From: Helicobacter brantae
Lineage (GTDB): Bacteria > Campylobacterota > Campylobacteria > Campylobacterales > Helicobacteraceae
Direction of reading: 5' to 3'
DNA: 64,000 nt
Assembly: GCF_003364205.1 (NCBI RefSeq)
Contig: NZ_NXLV01000004.1
Span: 62,001-126,000 of the forward strand
A program made the position numbers and the translations under genes. The stretch's first letter is position 1. Each line of letters begins with the position of its first letter. Of this stretch, positions 14,754 to 24,564 are shown one piece after another. Below the pieces are notes generated by a model. The model did not search any database. It worked only from the letters and a program-made list of their open reading frames with translations, and had not been told where the DNA came from.

Positions 14754-17270
14754 TTAAACATAATCAAGAATTGACATTTTGTTGATTTTGCTTGAGGAGT
14801 TAAGCACAGCATTGTAATTGGTGCTAAGATCTGAAAACTTATTATAAGCCTCTGCAATATCCTCTCCCATATTCTCTCCCCTTAAGGTTTGCACTTGAAC
14901 CTTAAGCATTTCATTTTTTTGAATGGAATTTTCAAAACTATTTCCATAAGAACCATTGAGAGCAATGATTTTCTCTAAGTGATCGCCAATGTGTTTGATA
15001 GTCTCTAGGCTATTTTGTATCCCTATATTTCTCATATTTTTATTGTATGAGTTAGGATATTCATCAGGGCGATAGATTCCATCTCGCACAGCAGAAATTG
15101 CAGTATCTAGTGCATCAAAGAAATTGATTTGAGGTCTATCGATTGTAAGAGCATTGTTGGCGTGCAAAAACAATCCACTCTCTGTATTGCGAATGCATTG
15201 TTCAGAAAAATCAGTGCTTGAGCTATCTGTAAAAGAAAAATCCATCAAACTTGAAGCTCTTGTCCTATCAGAGATTGTAACTTGTCCGTTTTGGTTGAGA
15301 TTGATTTCAATCCTTTTGCTTGCTTGAGTGCTTATATTTTCATAAAGCTCTTTTTGTTTGACACTATAAGTTTCAGGGTTTCCAAGCAATTCTTGATAAA
15401 TATTTTCATCTTGATTGGAATAATTGAGTGCTAGAGCGAAAGTATCCATAAGCTGACGATAGGTGATATTGTTTGGCATTGCAATGCTTGATTTACCCTT
15501 TTCATTGAGATTGACAATGGGAAGTTTGTATTCTTTGGGGTTTTCTTGTGTTGATTGCTTAGAGGGGAGAAGTAAATAGCAACCATTTTTTTCAAACATA
15601 ATCTTTGCCTCAACGCTTGTGCCATTATGATCTTTGAGTGACATTTGATAGGTTTTGCCCTCCAAACTTCCTGCAACTTCTTCTAGCCTTGTTTGATCTG
15701 TGGCATAGCCATCTTTGCTTAATAGCACTTGAGAGACATTGGAGGCAAGTTTTGAGCCTTGTTTTTCAAACAAAACATCATCATAAGTGCTTTGATAATC
15801 AATCCTTATCCCATCGGTGAGATGACTTTCTTTGTCTGCTGTTGAGAAGGTTAGATCAATACTAGATTTACTTTGAGTTTTTTTAGCATCAAGATCTGTG
15901 ATGATAAATTTTCCATTGGCAATCTCTACATCAATATTTTGTCCATAGTTTTTATAAAAAGTTTTCAAGTCTTTGATGACATCCATCACTTTGGTGTCTT
16001 TTGTTGAAAATGTTAAGACTTGAGGTTGCTTGTCTTGATCTTTGAAATTTCCATCAAGAAAGATTGTCATCACATCAGAGTCAAAAATCTCACTGAGTTG
16101 AGTGTTGCTATTTGCAGGGTTTCTTGTTTTTTGGGAGATAAAAGAGGTGGGAAGTTCGACTTGATAGCTTTTGTAATCATTGATAGTGGATTTGATAGAA
16201 GATACTTTTTGATTGCTCATAAATGGGCTTTTCTGAAAGCTCACAACTTTTGCCCCAAGTGTGGGAAGCGTATTGATATCATCAACATCTTTATCACTTG
16301 CAATAAGATTGAAATCAAGATTTGAGCTTCCATCAACCAAAGATTTGATCTCAATCTCTCCCCAAGGATTAAGGCTTACATCTACGGTTTTTGTAATTTG
16401 ATTATTCCCATATTCTCGCCCAATTCTCTCTAGCAAATCACTCACTTTCACAGCATTATCAGGGGTGATATAGGAGGGATCAAGCTCAAATTTGCTTTTG
16501 AATCGGCTTCCATCAGGTCTTACACCTCTAAGATAAAAATACATTTTTTTATCATTATCTGTTTGATTGTCATTATCACCAATCAAATCACGCAAAGTAT
16601 CTGTGGGTTTGATGAAAACTTCTTGAGGTGGCTCATCACGATTGATTTTATCCATAACGCTTGGATAGAGTTTGCTTAGATTGTATTTTTTGATATTGCT
16701 TGTAACTGAAGCTGAATAGTCTGCATCATTGCCAAAAAATAGCTGAGTACCAGGGATATTGTAGGGGACTTTGACATTAGATCCAATAAGGGCTTCAAGT
16801 TTTTGATCATTTCCCATATAGCGTCCATCTTGAGCAATGGGTGGGTTTTTGACCTTTGTGCCACCAAAGAGGTATTCTCCTCCAATAGAGGTGTTGGCAA
16901 CATTAATCATATGCTCTTTTAAAACTGCCAATTCATTAGCGATTGCTACTCTTGAGGTGGGGGATTGGGGTTGATTTGCGACTTGAAGAAGCTTGGTGTT
17001 GAATGTCAGGATAGTTTTTGAGAGTTCTTGGAGAGCTTTGTCGGTGTTGATTGTGTTGTTGTAGGCATTGCGTGCGACATCAATCCCTTGAGAAAGTGTA
17101 GTTTCTTGATAGCCAAGTTGCAAGTCTTTGTTATACACCCTGCTATCTTGATAGCTGTATTGAATCTTCTTGCCTGATGCGATTTTGGCATTTAAATCAT
17201 TCAGCTTTGACTGCAATGAGTCTTGAGAATTTCTAATTTGATTGTATTTTGTACCAAAAGTTACTCTCAT
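14754..17270 (-). CDS. flgL: Flagellar hook-associated protein 3 (hook-filament junction)
   Basis: An 838-aa FlgL, the second junction protein between hook and filament. The conserved ends are present: the N-terminal coiled region (MRVTFGTKYNQIRNSQDSLQ, KLNDLNAKIASGKKIQYSYQD) and the C-terminal helices (NEMLKVQVQTLRGENMGEDIAEAYNKFSDL as a family element). Between them lies a very large variable domain, giving more than twice the length of enterobacterial FlgL; H. pylori FlgL has about 828 aa. No signal peptide, as expected for type III export. A sigma-54 promoter about 100 bases upstream places it in the middle class of flagellar genes. Confidence 0.95.
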   Translation of the reverse strand: MRVTFGTKYNQIRNSQDSLQSKLNDLNAKIASGKKIQYSYQDSRVYNKDLQLGYQETTLSQGIDVARNAYNNTINTDKALQELSKTILTFNTKLLQVANQPQSPTSRVAIANELAVLKEHMINVANTSIGGEYLFGGTKVKNPPIAQDGRYMGNDQKLEALIGSNVKVPYNIPGTQLFFGNDADYSASVTSNIKKYNLSKLYPSVMDKINRDEPPQEVFIKPTDTLRDLIGDNDNQTDNDKKMYFYLRGVRPDGSRFKSKFELDPSYITPDNAVKVSDLLERIGREYGNNQITKTVDVSLNPWGEIEIKSLVDGSSNLDFNLIASDKDVDDINTLPTLGAKVVSFQKSPFMSNQKVSSIKSTINDYKSYQVELPTSFISQKTRNPANSNTQLSEIFDSDVMTIFLDGNFKDQDKQPQVLTFSTKDTKVMDVIKDLKTFYKNYGQNIDVEIANGKFIITDLDAKKTQSKSSIDLTFSTADKESHLTDGIRIDYQSTYDDVLFEKQGSKLASNVSQVLLSKDGYATDQTRLEEVAGSLEGKTYQMSLKDHNGTSVEAKIMFEKNGCYLLLPSKQSTQENPKEYKLPIVNLNEKGKSSIAMPNNITYRQLMDTFALALNYSNQDENIYQELLGNPETYSVKQKELYENISTQASKRIEINLNQNGQVTISDRTRASSLMDFSFTDSSSTDFSEQCIRNTESGLFLHANNALTIDRPQINFFDALDTAISAVRDGIYRPDEYPNSYNKNMRNIGIQNSLETIKHIGDHLEKIIALNGSYGNSFENSIQKNEMLKVQVQTLRGENMGEDIAEAYNKFSDLSTNYNAVLNSSSKINKMSILDYV

Positions 17271-17372
17271 AATCCCTTACCTTAAAAGTTTGCCGACATC
17301 CTGTCTATATTTATTGTTTGAATTTTACTCAAACATTTTAGCAATCTAGAATCTAAAACTTCAAAATCGACA

Positions 17373-17386
17373 GCAAAAACGATTCC
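17373..17386 (-). promoter_or_regulatory. Sigma-54 promoter for flgL
   Basis: The minus strand reads AAAGGAATCGTTTTTGCT: GG and GC are exactly 10 bases apart, with the TTTGCT -12 element intact. RpoN control of flgL is known in H. pylori. Transcription would start near 17361, leaving a leader of about 90 bases. Confidence 0.7.
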
Positions 17387-17439
17387 TTTAATTTTTTTAA
17401 TCATACAAAAATGCAAGAGAAAAAATGCAAAAAAGTATG

Positions 17440-17445
17440 TATAAT
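17440..17445 (+). promoter_or_regulatory. -10 box for rplU-rpmA
   Basis: TATAAT preceded by TATG (TATGTATAAT), an extended -10 element. It lies 84 bases before the rplU start, so the transcript has a leader of about 75 bases containing a hairpin. It appears to be the first promoter of the long plus-strand block. Confidence 0.6.
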
Positions 17446-17490
17446 TCAAGCTTTGTTTTCTAACCAAAGTGTTAGTCATAAGCAAAAAAC

Positions 17491-17505
17491 GACACTCAAA
17501 GTGTC
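17491..17505 (+). promoter_or_regulatory. Hairpin in the rplU leader
   Basis: Perfect inverted repeat GACACT-CAA-AGTGTC, 23 bases upstream of the rplU start and just ahead of its ribosome-binding site (AAGGAA at about 17518). Small and with no U-run, so a site for translational feedback or mRNA stability is more likely than a terminator. No named leader family is claimed. Confidence 0.45.
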
Positions 17506-17528
17506 AATATCAAAACTAAGGAACCACG

Positions 17529-17840
17529 ATGTATGCAGTGTTTAAGAATGGAGGCAAGCAATACAAGGTGCAAGAGGGAGATATCGTTCTTCTTGATAAA
17601 ATGAGCCTTGAGCCAAAGTCAAAAATCCAATTGCAAGAAGTTTTGGCAATTGTTGATGGTGAAAAAAGTAAGTTGGGAACACCTTTTATCTCTGGTGCTC
17701 TTATTGAGGCAGAAGTCATCAATGAGGGTAGAGCAAAGAAAGTTATTACCTTTAAAAAACGCAGAAGAAAAGATAGCAAAGTCAAAAGAGGCTTTAGAAG
17801 AGATTTCACTCGCGTTAGAATTGTAAAAATTGTAGGATAA
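17529..17840 (+). CDS. rplU: 50S ribosomal protein L21
   Basis: A 103-aa L21, of usual length. It begins [19 protein letters not shown] and ends in the basic tract [20 protein letters not shown], both family signatures. L21 binds 23S rRNA near L20. It is followed 11 bases later by rpmA, the standard pair. ATG 17529 has AAGGAACC upstream. Confidence 0.97.
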   Translation: MYAVFKNGGKQYKVQEGDIVLLDKMSLEPKSKIQLQEVLAIVDGEKSKLGTPFISGALIEAEVINEGRAKKVITFKKRRRKDSKVKRGFRRDFTRVRIVKIVG

Positions 17841-17851
17841 AGGAGTAAGAT

Positions 17852-18106
17852 ATGGCTCACAAGAAAGGTCAGGGAAGTACGCAGAATAACCGCGATTCAG
17901 CGGGACGCCGTTTAGGTGTCAAAAAATTTGGTTCTCAGTTTGTTAGAGCAGGAAATATCATTGTTCGACAAAGAGGAACAAAGGTGCATGCTGGAAACAA
18001 TGTAGGTATGGGAAAAGATCATACAATTTATGCATTGATTGATGGCATTGTAAAATTTGAGCAAAAAAGCAAAGACAGAAAAAAAGTTTCTGTTTATCCT
18101 GCTTAA
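17852..18106 (+). CDS. rpmA: 50S ribosomal protein L27
   Basis: An 84-aa L27 starting directly with [18 protein letters not shown], without the cleavable N-terminal extension seen in Firmicutes. The N-terminus reaches the peptidyl-transferase centre in the family. [12 protein letters not shown] and [14 protein letters not shown] are standard elements. It is separated from rplU by 11 bases and from the DUF535 gene by 21. Confidence 0.97.
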   Translation: MAHKKGQGSTQNNRDSAGRRLGVKKFGSQFVRAGNIIVRQRGTKVHAGNNVGMGKDHTIYALIDGIVKFEQKSKDRKKVSVYPA

Positions 18107-18127
18107 CCCACTTTTATAGGTTGGCAA

Positions 18128-19042
18128 ATGCTTTATCGATGGCCTGAGTTTTCTACACTTTTTGGAAAACTCAGCGATCGAGTAGGATTTGATAGTAAAT
18201 CTTATTTCTTCAGACAATACATTCGTTTCTTTCTTCGCAATTTCATCGCTAGAAAACAAATCAGTCCTTTTGTAGAGTTTGTCAATGCACATCCTAGAAG
18301 AATTGATTTGTTTTCTAAGCACTTAGGACAAGCTCATTGGGTAGTGTGCAAGGATTTTTTGAATAAAAAATTTTCTCAGGAGCAACGCCGATTATGTATT
18401 GAATACAATCTTGAAGTATTAGAGCAAATTTTGAGTGATAGTCTTTTTTATCGTTTATTGCAAGGGGAAGAGATAGAGATATTAGAACTTGAATGGGGAT
18501 TGAAGTGCATTTTAACTCTTAATGGAGCATTTGAAGAGGGGTTTTTGGCAATTCGCTTACTTTATGAAAATCAGACAATTTATCATCTTTCTTTTGGTTT
18601 TATTAGAGGGAGAGAAGCTCCTAGCCTTCTCATAGCGTGTGTTCAAGGAGGTGGAAATGGAGATGAAGTAAGAAATCAAATTAAAGAAGTTACAAAAAAG
18701 CTTTTTGGTTTGCGTCCTCAAATTTTTTTGATTGAAATTGCAAGATTTTTTTCAAGTTTTATCAAATCCAATGCTCTTTTGGGTGTGCAACAAGATAGGC
18801 AAGTAAGACATTTAAGTTTTGGGAAGAGAAAGTATTCTATGGATTATGACTTGATGTGGGAAGAATGTGGGGGAAAGAGAGAAGGTGAATACTTTGATCT
18901 GACAGAGAGTAAACAAAAAGATTTGAGTGAGATTCCAAGTCAAAAACGCTCAATGTATAAAAAGCGTTTTGCACTCCTAGATGAACTCAAAGCTCAAATG
19001 GAGCAAAATTTTAGAGAAATGGGGCTAAGAGAATGTTTGTAG
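18128..19042 (+). CDS. DUF535 (VirK/YbjX) family protein
   Basis: A 304-aa cytoplasmic protein with no signal peptide. The pattern of [32 protein letters not shown] and [20 protein letters not shown], then LLGVQQDRQ, matches DUF535 (PF04393), the VirK/YbjX family. Family members have been connected with virulence and antimicrobial-peptide tolerance in enterobacteria, but no biochemical activity is established. It occupies the slot between rpmA and obg, which in H. pylori holds the dpp peptide-transport genes, and overlaps obg by 10 bases. ATG 18128 is the only good start. Confidence 0.8.
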   Translation: MLYRWPEFSTLFGKLSDRVGFDSKSYFFRQYIRFFLRNFIARKQISPFVEFVNAHPRRIDLFSKHLGQAHWVVCKDFLNKKFSQEQRRLCIEYNLEVLEQILSDSLFYRLLQGEEIEILELEWGLKCILTLNGAFEEGFLAIRLLYENQTIYHLSFGFIRGREAPSLLIACVQGGGNGDEVRNQIKEVTKKLFGLRPQIFLIEIARFFSSFIKSNALLGVQQDRQVRHLSFGKRKYSMDYDLMWEECGGKREGEYFDLTESKQKDLSEIPSQKRSMYKKRFALLDELKAQMEQNFREMGLRECL

Positions 19043-20103
19043 ATTGCGTTGATATTTTTGTATCTTCAGGAAAAGGTGGAGCAGGAGCAGTTAGTTTTAG
19101 AAGAGAGAAGTTTGTAATCCAAGGTGGGCCTGATGGGGGAGATGGAGGAAGAGGGGGGAGTGTGTTTTTTGAGGTGGATAACAATAGTGATACACTCTCA
19201 AAGTTTCGTGGAGCAAAGCATTATAAGGCTGAAAATGGACGCCCAGGGGAGGGCAAAAACAAAACAGGAAGAAGTGGAGAGGATTTGGTCATCAAAGTCC
19301 CTGCAGGGACTCAAGTCTTTGATGAGGAGAGCGGGGAGCTTTTGCTAGATTTGAAAGAGGGCAAACACCTTTTGTTTGAAGGGGGCAAAGGGGGATTGGG
19401 CAATGCAAGATTTAAAAACTCAGTCAATCAACGCCCCACTTACGCTCAGCAAGGAATCGCAGGACAAAAAGCTCATTTACGCCTAGAGCTTAAACTCATT
19501 GCCGATGTGGGCTTGGTAGGATTCCCAAATGTGGGGAAATCCACCCTTATCTCCACTCTCTCCAATGCAAAACCTGAGATTGCAAACTATGAATTTACTA
19601 CCTTAGTGCCAAATCTAGGGGTAGTTGATGTAGGAGATTTTGATAGTTTTGTGATGGCAGATATTCCAGGGATTATTGATGGAGCAAGTGAGGGAAGAGG
19701 GCTTGGGATTGGCTTTTTAAGACATATTGAGCGAACTAAAGTGCTTTTGTTTGTGCTAGATTGTGCAAATTATCGAACCCTCACAGAGCAATATCAAAAC
19801 CTAAGAGTAGAGCTAGAGAGATTTAGTGCAGAGCTTAGCACTCGCCCTTTTGGAATCGCTCTAAGCAAGATTGATATCGCTCAAGATTTACCCCAAAGCA
19901 TTGATGAGTTTTTGCAAAATCTAGGATTACCTAAAATTGAATATGAGGGAAGTGTATATGCAAGTGAGGGGATAAGAGGAGAATTGGAGCTAGAGAAAAC
20001 TCATCAAGCCCTCTTTGTGCTTCCACTCTCCTCAGCACTTGGCACAAACCTCTCCACTCTCAAACTCTTTCTCTCAAAAGCCCTCAAAGAAAGTCAGAAA
20101 TGA
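19033..20103 (+). CDS. obgE: Obg/CgtA GTPase
   Basis: A 356-aa ribosome-assembly GTPase. The N-terminal Gly-rich Obg fold ([29 protein letters not shown]) precedes the G domain with G1 [10 protein letters not shown]2 TTLVPNLG and G3 [10 protein letters not shown]. It binds the 50S subunit and links ribosome maturation to growth. The start lies 10 bases inside the DUF535 gene and its stop overlaps proB by 4. The usual neighbours rplU-rpmA lie upstream, with DUF535 inserted. Confidence 0.96.
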   Translation: MFVDCVDIFVSSGKGGAGAVSFRREKFVIQGGPDGGDGGRGGSVFFEVDNNSDTLSKFRGAKHYKAENGRPGEGKNKTGRSGEDLVIKVPAGTQVFDEESGELLLDLKEGKHLLFEGGKGGLGNARFKNSVNQRPTYAQQGIAGQKAHLRLELKLIADVGLVGFPNVGKSTLISTLSNAKPEIANYEFTTLVPNLGVVDVGDFDSFVMADIPGIIDGASEGRGLGIGFLRHIERTKVLLFVLDCANYRTLTEQYQNLRVELERFSAELSTRPFGIALSKIDIAQDLPQSIDEFLQNLGLPKIEYEGSVYASEGIRGELELEKTHQALFVLPLSSALGTNLSTLKLFLSKALKESQK

Positions 20104-20864
20104 AAAGAATTGTTATCAAAGTAGGGACTTCTAATCTTAGTGATGGAGAGACAATTTTAAGTGAGGCGATTGAGAGGATTGCTCGAAGTATTGCTAGGCT
20201 TAGAGAGAAATTTGAGATTATTTTGGTTACCTCAGGTGCAGTAGCAAGTGGATATACTAAGCTTAGACTTGATAAAAGCCTAATCTCTCACAAACAGGCT
20301 CTAGCAAGTATTGGACAGCCCTTGCTTCTTGAAACCTATCGCAAAATTTTTGAGAGCTATAAAATCCTCAATGCTCAAATCTTACTATGCGGACACGACT
20401 TTGATTCTTGCTCTTGCACCCAAAATGCCAAAGATACTATTGAAGTCTTGCTCTCAAACAAGGTTTTGCCTATCATCAATGAAAATGACGCACTTGCCAC
20501 AGCAGAGCTAAAGTTTGGGGATAATGATCGATTGAGTGCTCATATTGCATATTATTTTGATGCAGATTTATTGGTGATTTTGAGTGATATTGATGGTTAT
20601 TTTGATAAAAATCCTCACGAGTTTCCTGAAGCCAAGCTCATTAAACATATCACCTCAATCCCTGAGCAAAATCTTAAAACCACTTACGATCCCCACGGGC
20701 ATTTCGCCACAGGGGGGATTGTAACCAAACTCATTGCTGCTGATTTTTTGATGAAGAGGGGGAAGAAAATGTTTTTGTGTAATGGAGCAAAGCTAGAGGA
20801 TTTGGAAGCCTTTCTTTTGGAGGGGATTCAAAGAAGTGGGACAATTTTTGGAGAATCAAAGTGA
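20100..20864 (+). CDS. proB: Glutamate 5-kinase
   Basis: A 254-aa kinase that phosphorylates glutamate at the start of proline synthesis. It has the amino-acid kinase fold: [10 protein letters not shown] at the N-terminus, [22 protein letters not shown] with FGDNDRLSA, and [12 protein letters not shown]. The C-terminal PUA domain of E. coli ProB is absent, as in many short forms. ATG 20100 overlaps obg; the stop overlaps the GTG of fmt. No proA is nearby. Confidence 0.93.
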   Translation: MKRIVIKVGTSNLSDGETILSEAIERIARSIARLREKFEIILVTSGAVASGYTKLRLDKSLISHKQALASIGQPLLLETYRKIFESYKILNAQILLCGHDFDSCSCTQNAKDTIEVLLSNKVLPIINENDALATAELKFGDNDRLSAHIAYYFDADLLVILSDIDGYFDKNPHEFPEAKLIKHITSIPEQNLKTTYDPHGHFATGGIVTKLIAADFLMKRGKKMFLCNGAKLEDLEAFLLEGIQRSGTIFGESK

Positions 20865-21760
20865 AGATTGCTTTTTTTGGAACTCCTCTTTTTGCTAGAG
20901 AAATCCTAGAATTACTCTCTTCTTCTCATCAAATTGTCGCAGTGATTACTCAGCCTGATCGCCCTTTTGGACGCAAACAAGAGCTTAAGGCTTCAGAAGT
21001 GAAAGAATATGCCCTAACTCAAAACTATCCTATCTATCAACCCCAAAGCCTAGATGATACGCTCTTAAATGAGCTTTGCACACTAGGGGCAGAAGTGTTT
21101 GTGGTGGTGGCTTTTGGGCAATTCTTCCCCTCAAGCTATCTTCAAGCAAGGCTGTGTCTTAATATCCACGCCTCTCTTCTTCCCTCAATGCGTGGGGCTT
21201 CTCCTTTGCAAGAGATGATTTTGCAAGATGAGAGGAAGTTTGGGGTGAGTGTGATGAAAATGGATGAGGGAATGGATAGTGGAGAGATTATGGCATTGAG
21301 CTATTTGCAATCTCCTCACAATCTCTCTTTGGAGGTTTTATCTCATTCTTTGGCACATCTAGGAGGAAAAGTTTTGCTCAAAACCCTCTCCTTACTCCCT
21401 AGCATTAAGGGAATGAAGCAAATTCATTGCGATGCCACATATTGCAAAAAAATCAAAAAAGAAGAAGGGTGTGTAGATTTCTCTAGTGGCAAAGTAATTA
21501 TCAATAAGCTCTTAGCCTTTAGCTCTTGGCCAAGTGTGTTTTTGGAAAATGGACTAAAGATTACTCAAGCTGAATTTATCCCTAGCAAAAGAAGTGAGAG
21601 AGTAGGGGAGATTGTAGAGATAGATGAGAGTGGAGTAGAGGTGGCGTGTTTAGATGGGGTGCTTAAAGTCTATGAAGTGCAACCCCCAAGTAAGCAAAAA
21701 ATGAAAGCAAGTGATTATATAAGAGGAAAAAGAGCAAAGAAGGGGGAGATTTTTTGCTAA
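20861..21760 (+). CDS. fmt: Methionyl-tRNA formyltransferase
   Basis: A 299-aa enzyme that formylates initiator Met-tRNA using 10-formyl-THF. It begins [18 protein letters not shown]; the folate and catalytic region is LNIHASLLPSMRGASPLQ, and SVMKMDEGMDSGEIM follows. The C-terminal domain binds tRNA. Start is GTG 20861, overlapping the proB stop (GTGA). The order fmt-birA-parA-parB is the same gene set as in H. pylori (HP1141-HP1138). Confidence 0.95.
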   Translation: MKIAFFGTPLFAREILELLSSSHQIVAVITQPDRPFGRKQELKASEVKEYALTQNYPIYQPQSLDDTLLNELCTLGAEVFVVVAFGQFFPSSYLQARLCLNIHASLLPSMRGASPLQEMILQDERKFGVSVMKMDEGMDSGEIMALSYLQSPHNLSLEVLSHSLAHLGGKVLLKTLSLLPSIKGMKQIHCDATYCKKIKKEEGCVDFSSGKVIINKLLAFSSWPSVFLENGLKITQAEFIPSKRSERVGEIVEIDESGVEVACLDGVLKVYEVQPPSKQKMKASDYIRGKRAKKGEIFC

Positions 21761-22398
21761 ATTTTTTGTTTTTTGAAGAGATTGATTCTACTCAAAAGTG
21801 GCTAGTTGAGTATCTCAAAAGAGAGCAAACCCCTCTTGTGCCTTTTTGTGTGATGAGTGATAAGCAGAGCAGTGGAGTGGGGAGCAGGGGGAATGAGTGG
21901 GAGAGTGTGGAGAGTGCGATTTTATTTTCTTTTGCTTTTAGCCAAAGTGATTTGCCCAAAGACTTGCCTTTGCAATCCCTATCCATTTATATTAGCAATC
22001 TTATGAGTGAGTTTTTAGAGAAAAGAGGCTTTGAAGTGTGGGTTAAATGGCCCAATGATTTGTATATCAATGAGAACAAAATCGGAGGGGTGATTACTCA
22101 AAGTGTGAGAGAGTTTTGCGTGTGTGGGATTGGAATCAATTTGCTCTCCTCTCACTTTGCCTCACTTCAAACCCAAATGGATAAAGCTCAAAAAGAGCAA
22201 TTTATCAGAGAATTTTTGCAATTTTTTTGCACTTATCCAACTTGGAGTGTAATTTTGAGCAATTACAAGCTAAAATTTTATAAAAACTATCCATTTTCTT
22301 TTCACTATGGTGATAAGACTTTGTCGTTTGAAGATGCGCTTTTGTGTGAGGATGGTGCAATTATGATTGAAAATCAAAAAATATATAGCTTGAGATAA
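21754..22398 (+). CDS. birA: Biotin-[acetyl-CoA carboxylase] ligase, short form
   Basis: A 214-aa biotin protein ligase that attaches biotin to AccB. It lacks the N-terminal DNA-binding domain, so it cannot repress biotin genes as E. coli BirA does. Conserved elements: SSGVGSRGNEWES, KWPNDLYINENKIGGVI and GIGINLL. Start is TTG 21754 with GGGGGAG about 6 bases upstream, inside the last codons of fmt. Confidence 0.92.
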   Translation: MLNFLFFEEIDSTQKWLVEYLKREQTPLVPFCVMSDKQSSGVGSRGNEWESVESAILFSFAFSQSDLPKDLPLQSLSIYISNLMSEFLEKRGFEVWVKWPNDLYINENKIGGVITQSVREFCVCGIGINLLSSHFASLQTQMDKAQKEQFIREFLQFFCTYPTWSVILSNYKLKFYKNYPFSFHYGDKTLSFEDALLCEDGAIMIENQKIYSLR

Positions 22399-22411
22399 TA
22401 TGGAGAGTGAG

Positions 22412-23215
22412 ATGTGTGAAATTATTGCTATTGCCAATCAAAAAGGAGGAGTTGGGAAGACGACAACAGCTGTCAATCTTTCGGCTTCTTTGGCATATGC
22501 TAAGAAAAAAGTTTTATTGATTGACTTTGATCCACAAGCCAATGCGACTACAAGTCTTGGATTGCGTCGCAATGAGATTGAATTTGATATTTATCATGTT
22601 TTAATGGGGAGCAAAAAACTCTCAGAGATTATTCACAAAACCGATATGAAAAATCTTTTTATCGCTCCCTCAAATATCGGACTTGTAGGGATAGAAAAAG
22701 AGTTTTACAACAAAAAAAATACACGAAGAGATCTTTTGCTCAAAAACAAAATTGAAGAGATTAGGACTCAATATGATTTTATCATCATTGATTCTCCTCC
22801 TGCTCTTGGACCTTTAACAATCAATGCCCTAAGTGCAGCAAATTCAGTCATTATCCCAATTCAGTGTGAATTTTTTGCTCTAGAGGGATTGGCACAATTG
22901 CTTAGCACTATTAAGGTTTTACGCGATTCTAGCAATCCAAACCTAGTCATCAGAGGATTTTTACCCACAATGTATTCCTCACAAAACAATCTCTCAAAGC
23001 AGGTTTTGGCAGATTTAATCCAACATTTTGAAAGCTCACTTTTCAAAAAAGGGAGAGCCAAAGATTGTGTAATGGTTCCACGCAGTATCAAACTTGCTGA
23101 ATCTCCAAGCTTTGGAAAGCCAATTTTGCTCTATGATCAACGCTCAAATGGAAGTATGGCTTATCAAGATTTGGCAAAAGCAATTCTAAAAGGAGAAGCT
23201 AGTGGCAAAGCATAA
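22412..23215 (+). CDS. parA: Chromosome-partitioning ATPase ParA/Soj
   Basis: A 267-aa Walker-type ATPase for chromosome segregation. The deviant Walker A KGGVGKTTTAVNLSASLA lies just after the start, and LIDFDPQANATTSLG, DSPPALGPLTINAL and PRSIKLAESPSFGKPI are typical of Soj. ATG 22412 is preferred over 22400: it has GGAG 6 bases upstream and gives MCEIIAIANQKGG, which matches H. pylori ParA from its N-terminus. It overlaps parB by 14 bases. Confidence 0.95.
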   Translation: MCEIIAIANQKGGVGKTTTAVNLSASLAYAKKKVLLIDFDPQANATTSLGLRRNEIEFDIYHVLMGSKKLSEIIHKTDMKNLFIAPSNIGLVGIEKEFYNKKNTRRDLLLKNKIEEIRTQYDFIIIDSPPALGPLTINALSAANSVIIPIQCEFFALEGLAQLLSTIKVLRDSSNPNLVIRGFLPTMYSSQNNLSKQVLADLIQHFESSLFKKGRAKDCVMVPRSIKLAESPSFGKPILLYDQRSNGSMAYQDLAKAILKGEASGKA

Positions 23216-24059
23216 AAAAATGGCATTAGGAAGAGGGCTAGGAGAGATTTTGGGGGAAGTCAAAGAAGCGTATGAAAACAATATGTATGATTCTGAAAAT
23301 CAGAGCGTAGTAGAGATTGCAATCTCTGAGATTATCCCCAATCCCTATCAGCCAAGAAAGCATTTTAGAGAAGAAAGTCTAAATGAACTTGCACAATCAA
23401 TCAAAGAATACGGACTGCTTCAGCCTATTTTGGTGTATAGAGAAGATAAACATTATGTCTTGATTGCAGGGGAGAGAAGACTTAAGGCTTCAAAAATTTT
23501 AGAGAGTGAGAAAATTAAGGCAATTATTGCAGATATAGATCTCAATCAGTTACGAGAAGTAGCATTGATCGAAAATATTCAAAGAGAAGATCTTAATCCA
23601 ATTGATTTAGCAAATGCTTATAATGAACTCATTCAAATTCATCATCTTACACACGATGAATTGGCTCAAAAGGTGCAAAAATCGCGATCGCAAATCACAA
23701 ATACACTCAGATTGCTTCAGCTAAACTCTGAAATTCAAGAGATGTTAATCCAAGAGAAGCTTACACAAGGACACGCCAAGATTCTTATCGGATTAGATGA
23801 TGAAAATCAAAGAAAGATTGCCAAATCCATTGTGGGACAAAAGCTTTCTGTAAGAGATACAGAGTTAATGGTAAAAAAACTCAAATCCCCTCAAACTCCA
23901 AAAGAAAAAACCAAAGAAACCTTTGAGGGCAGGGAGATTGAAGACCTAAGAGGAAAATTGGCAAAACTTGATTTCTCTTTTGCTTTGAATAAAACAAAAT
24001 TAACAATTCATTTTAGAAATGAGAGCGATATCAAAAAAGTTTTAGATTTTTTCAAATAA
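23202..24059 (+). CDS. parB: Chromosome-partitioning protein ParB
   Basis: A 285-aa centromere-binding CTPase. ParA-interaction peptide ALGRGLGEIL near the N-terminus, the CTP-binding GERRLKASK region preceded by LQPILVY and followed by ALIENIQREDLNPID, a helix-turn-helix with QKSRSQITNTLRLL, and a C-terminal dimerisation domain. Start GTG 23202 has AAAGGAGAAG upstream and lies within the last codons of parA. I did not find a consensus parS site by eye nearby. Confidence 0.95.
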   Translation: MAKHKKMALGRGLGEILGEVKEAYENNMYDSENQSVVEIAISEIIPNPYQPRKHFREESLNELAQSIKEYGLLQPILVYREDKHYVLIAGERRLKASKILESEKIKAIIADIDLNQLREVALIENIQREDLNPIDLANAYNELIQIHHLTHDELAQKVQKSRSQITNTLRLLQLNSEIQEMLIQEKLTQGHAKILIGLDDENQRKIAKSIVGQKLSVRDTELMVKKLKSPQTPKEKTKETFEGREIEDLRGKLAKLDFSFALNKTKLTIHFRNESDIKKVLDFFK

Positions 24060-24126
24060 GCATATTTTTAGAGTCTTTTTGGGGTATGATTGTAAGATCT
24101 ATATTTCAAAGGAATAGGAGTAGAAA

Positions 24127-24564
24127 TTGAGTTTAGAATTGAATTTGCATTTGATGTTATTGGTTTTTGTTACCTTTATGTTGCTTATTTTGATTCTTAA
24201 CACTTGCCTTTATCGCCCTATTTTAGAACTACTTCATAGAAGAGAATCTTTGCTTGGAGAAGATGCCAAAGATATTCAAGAGCAAAGAGATGAGATCGCT
24301 CAGCTCAGACTTGAAGCAGAAAAAGTGCTAGGAGAGGCAAGAGATCAAGCCAAAAGGATTAAAGATCTAGCAACACTTGAGGCTCAAGGGGTTTATGAAG
24401 AGAAGCTAAATCGCTCAAAAGCAGAGATTGGCAATCGCTTTATGAATGCTCAAAGAGAGCTCACTCAAAGAAGGGAGCAAATCAAAGAAGAGCTTAGCAA
24501 AAATGCTGGGGTATTTGAGGCAGAGGTAAGAAAGAAATTTCTTGCTTTGGGAGGTTGTGAGTGA
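24127..24564 (+). CDS. atpF': ATP synthase Fo subunit b'
   Basis: A 145-aa peripheral-stalk subunit with one N-terminal transmembrane helix (LMLLVFVTFMLLILILNTCL) followed by a long charged helix. Together with the next gene it forms a b-b' heterodimer, the arrangement used by epsilonproteobacteria and photosynthetic organisms. Start TTG 24127 has AGGAGTAG upstream; there is a 67-base gap to parB that could hold a promoter. Genes for subunits a and c are not in this operon. Confidence 0.88.
   Translation: MSLELNLHLMLLVFVTFMLLILILNTCLYRPILELLHRRESLLGEDAKDIQEQRDEIAQLRLEAEKVLGEARDQAKRIKDLATLEAQGVYEEKLNRSKAEIGNRFMNAQRELTQRREQIKEELSKNAGVFEAEVRKKFLALGGCE

Noticed and set aside
17282-17485. 67-codon frame between flgL and rplU
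   Set aside because: It spans the sigma-54 promoter region, has poor start context and no recognisable protein features.
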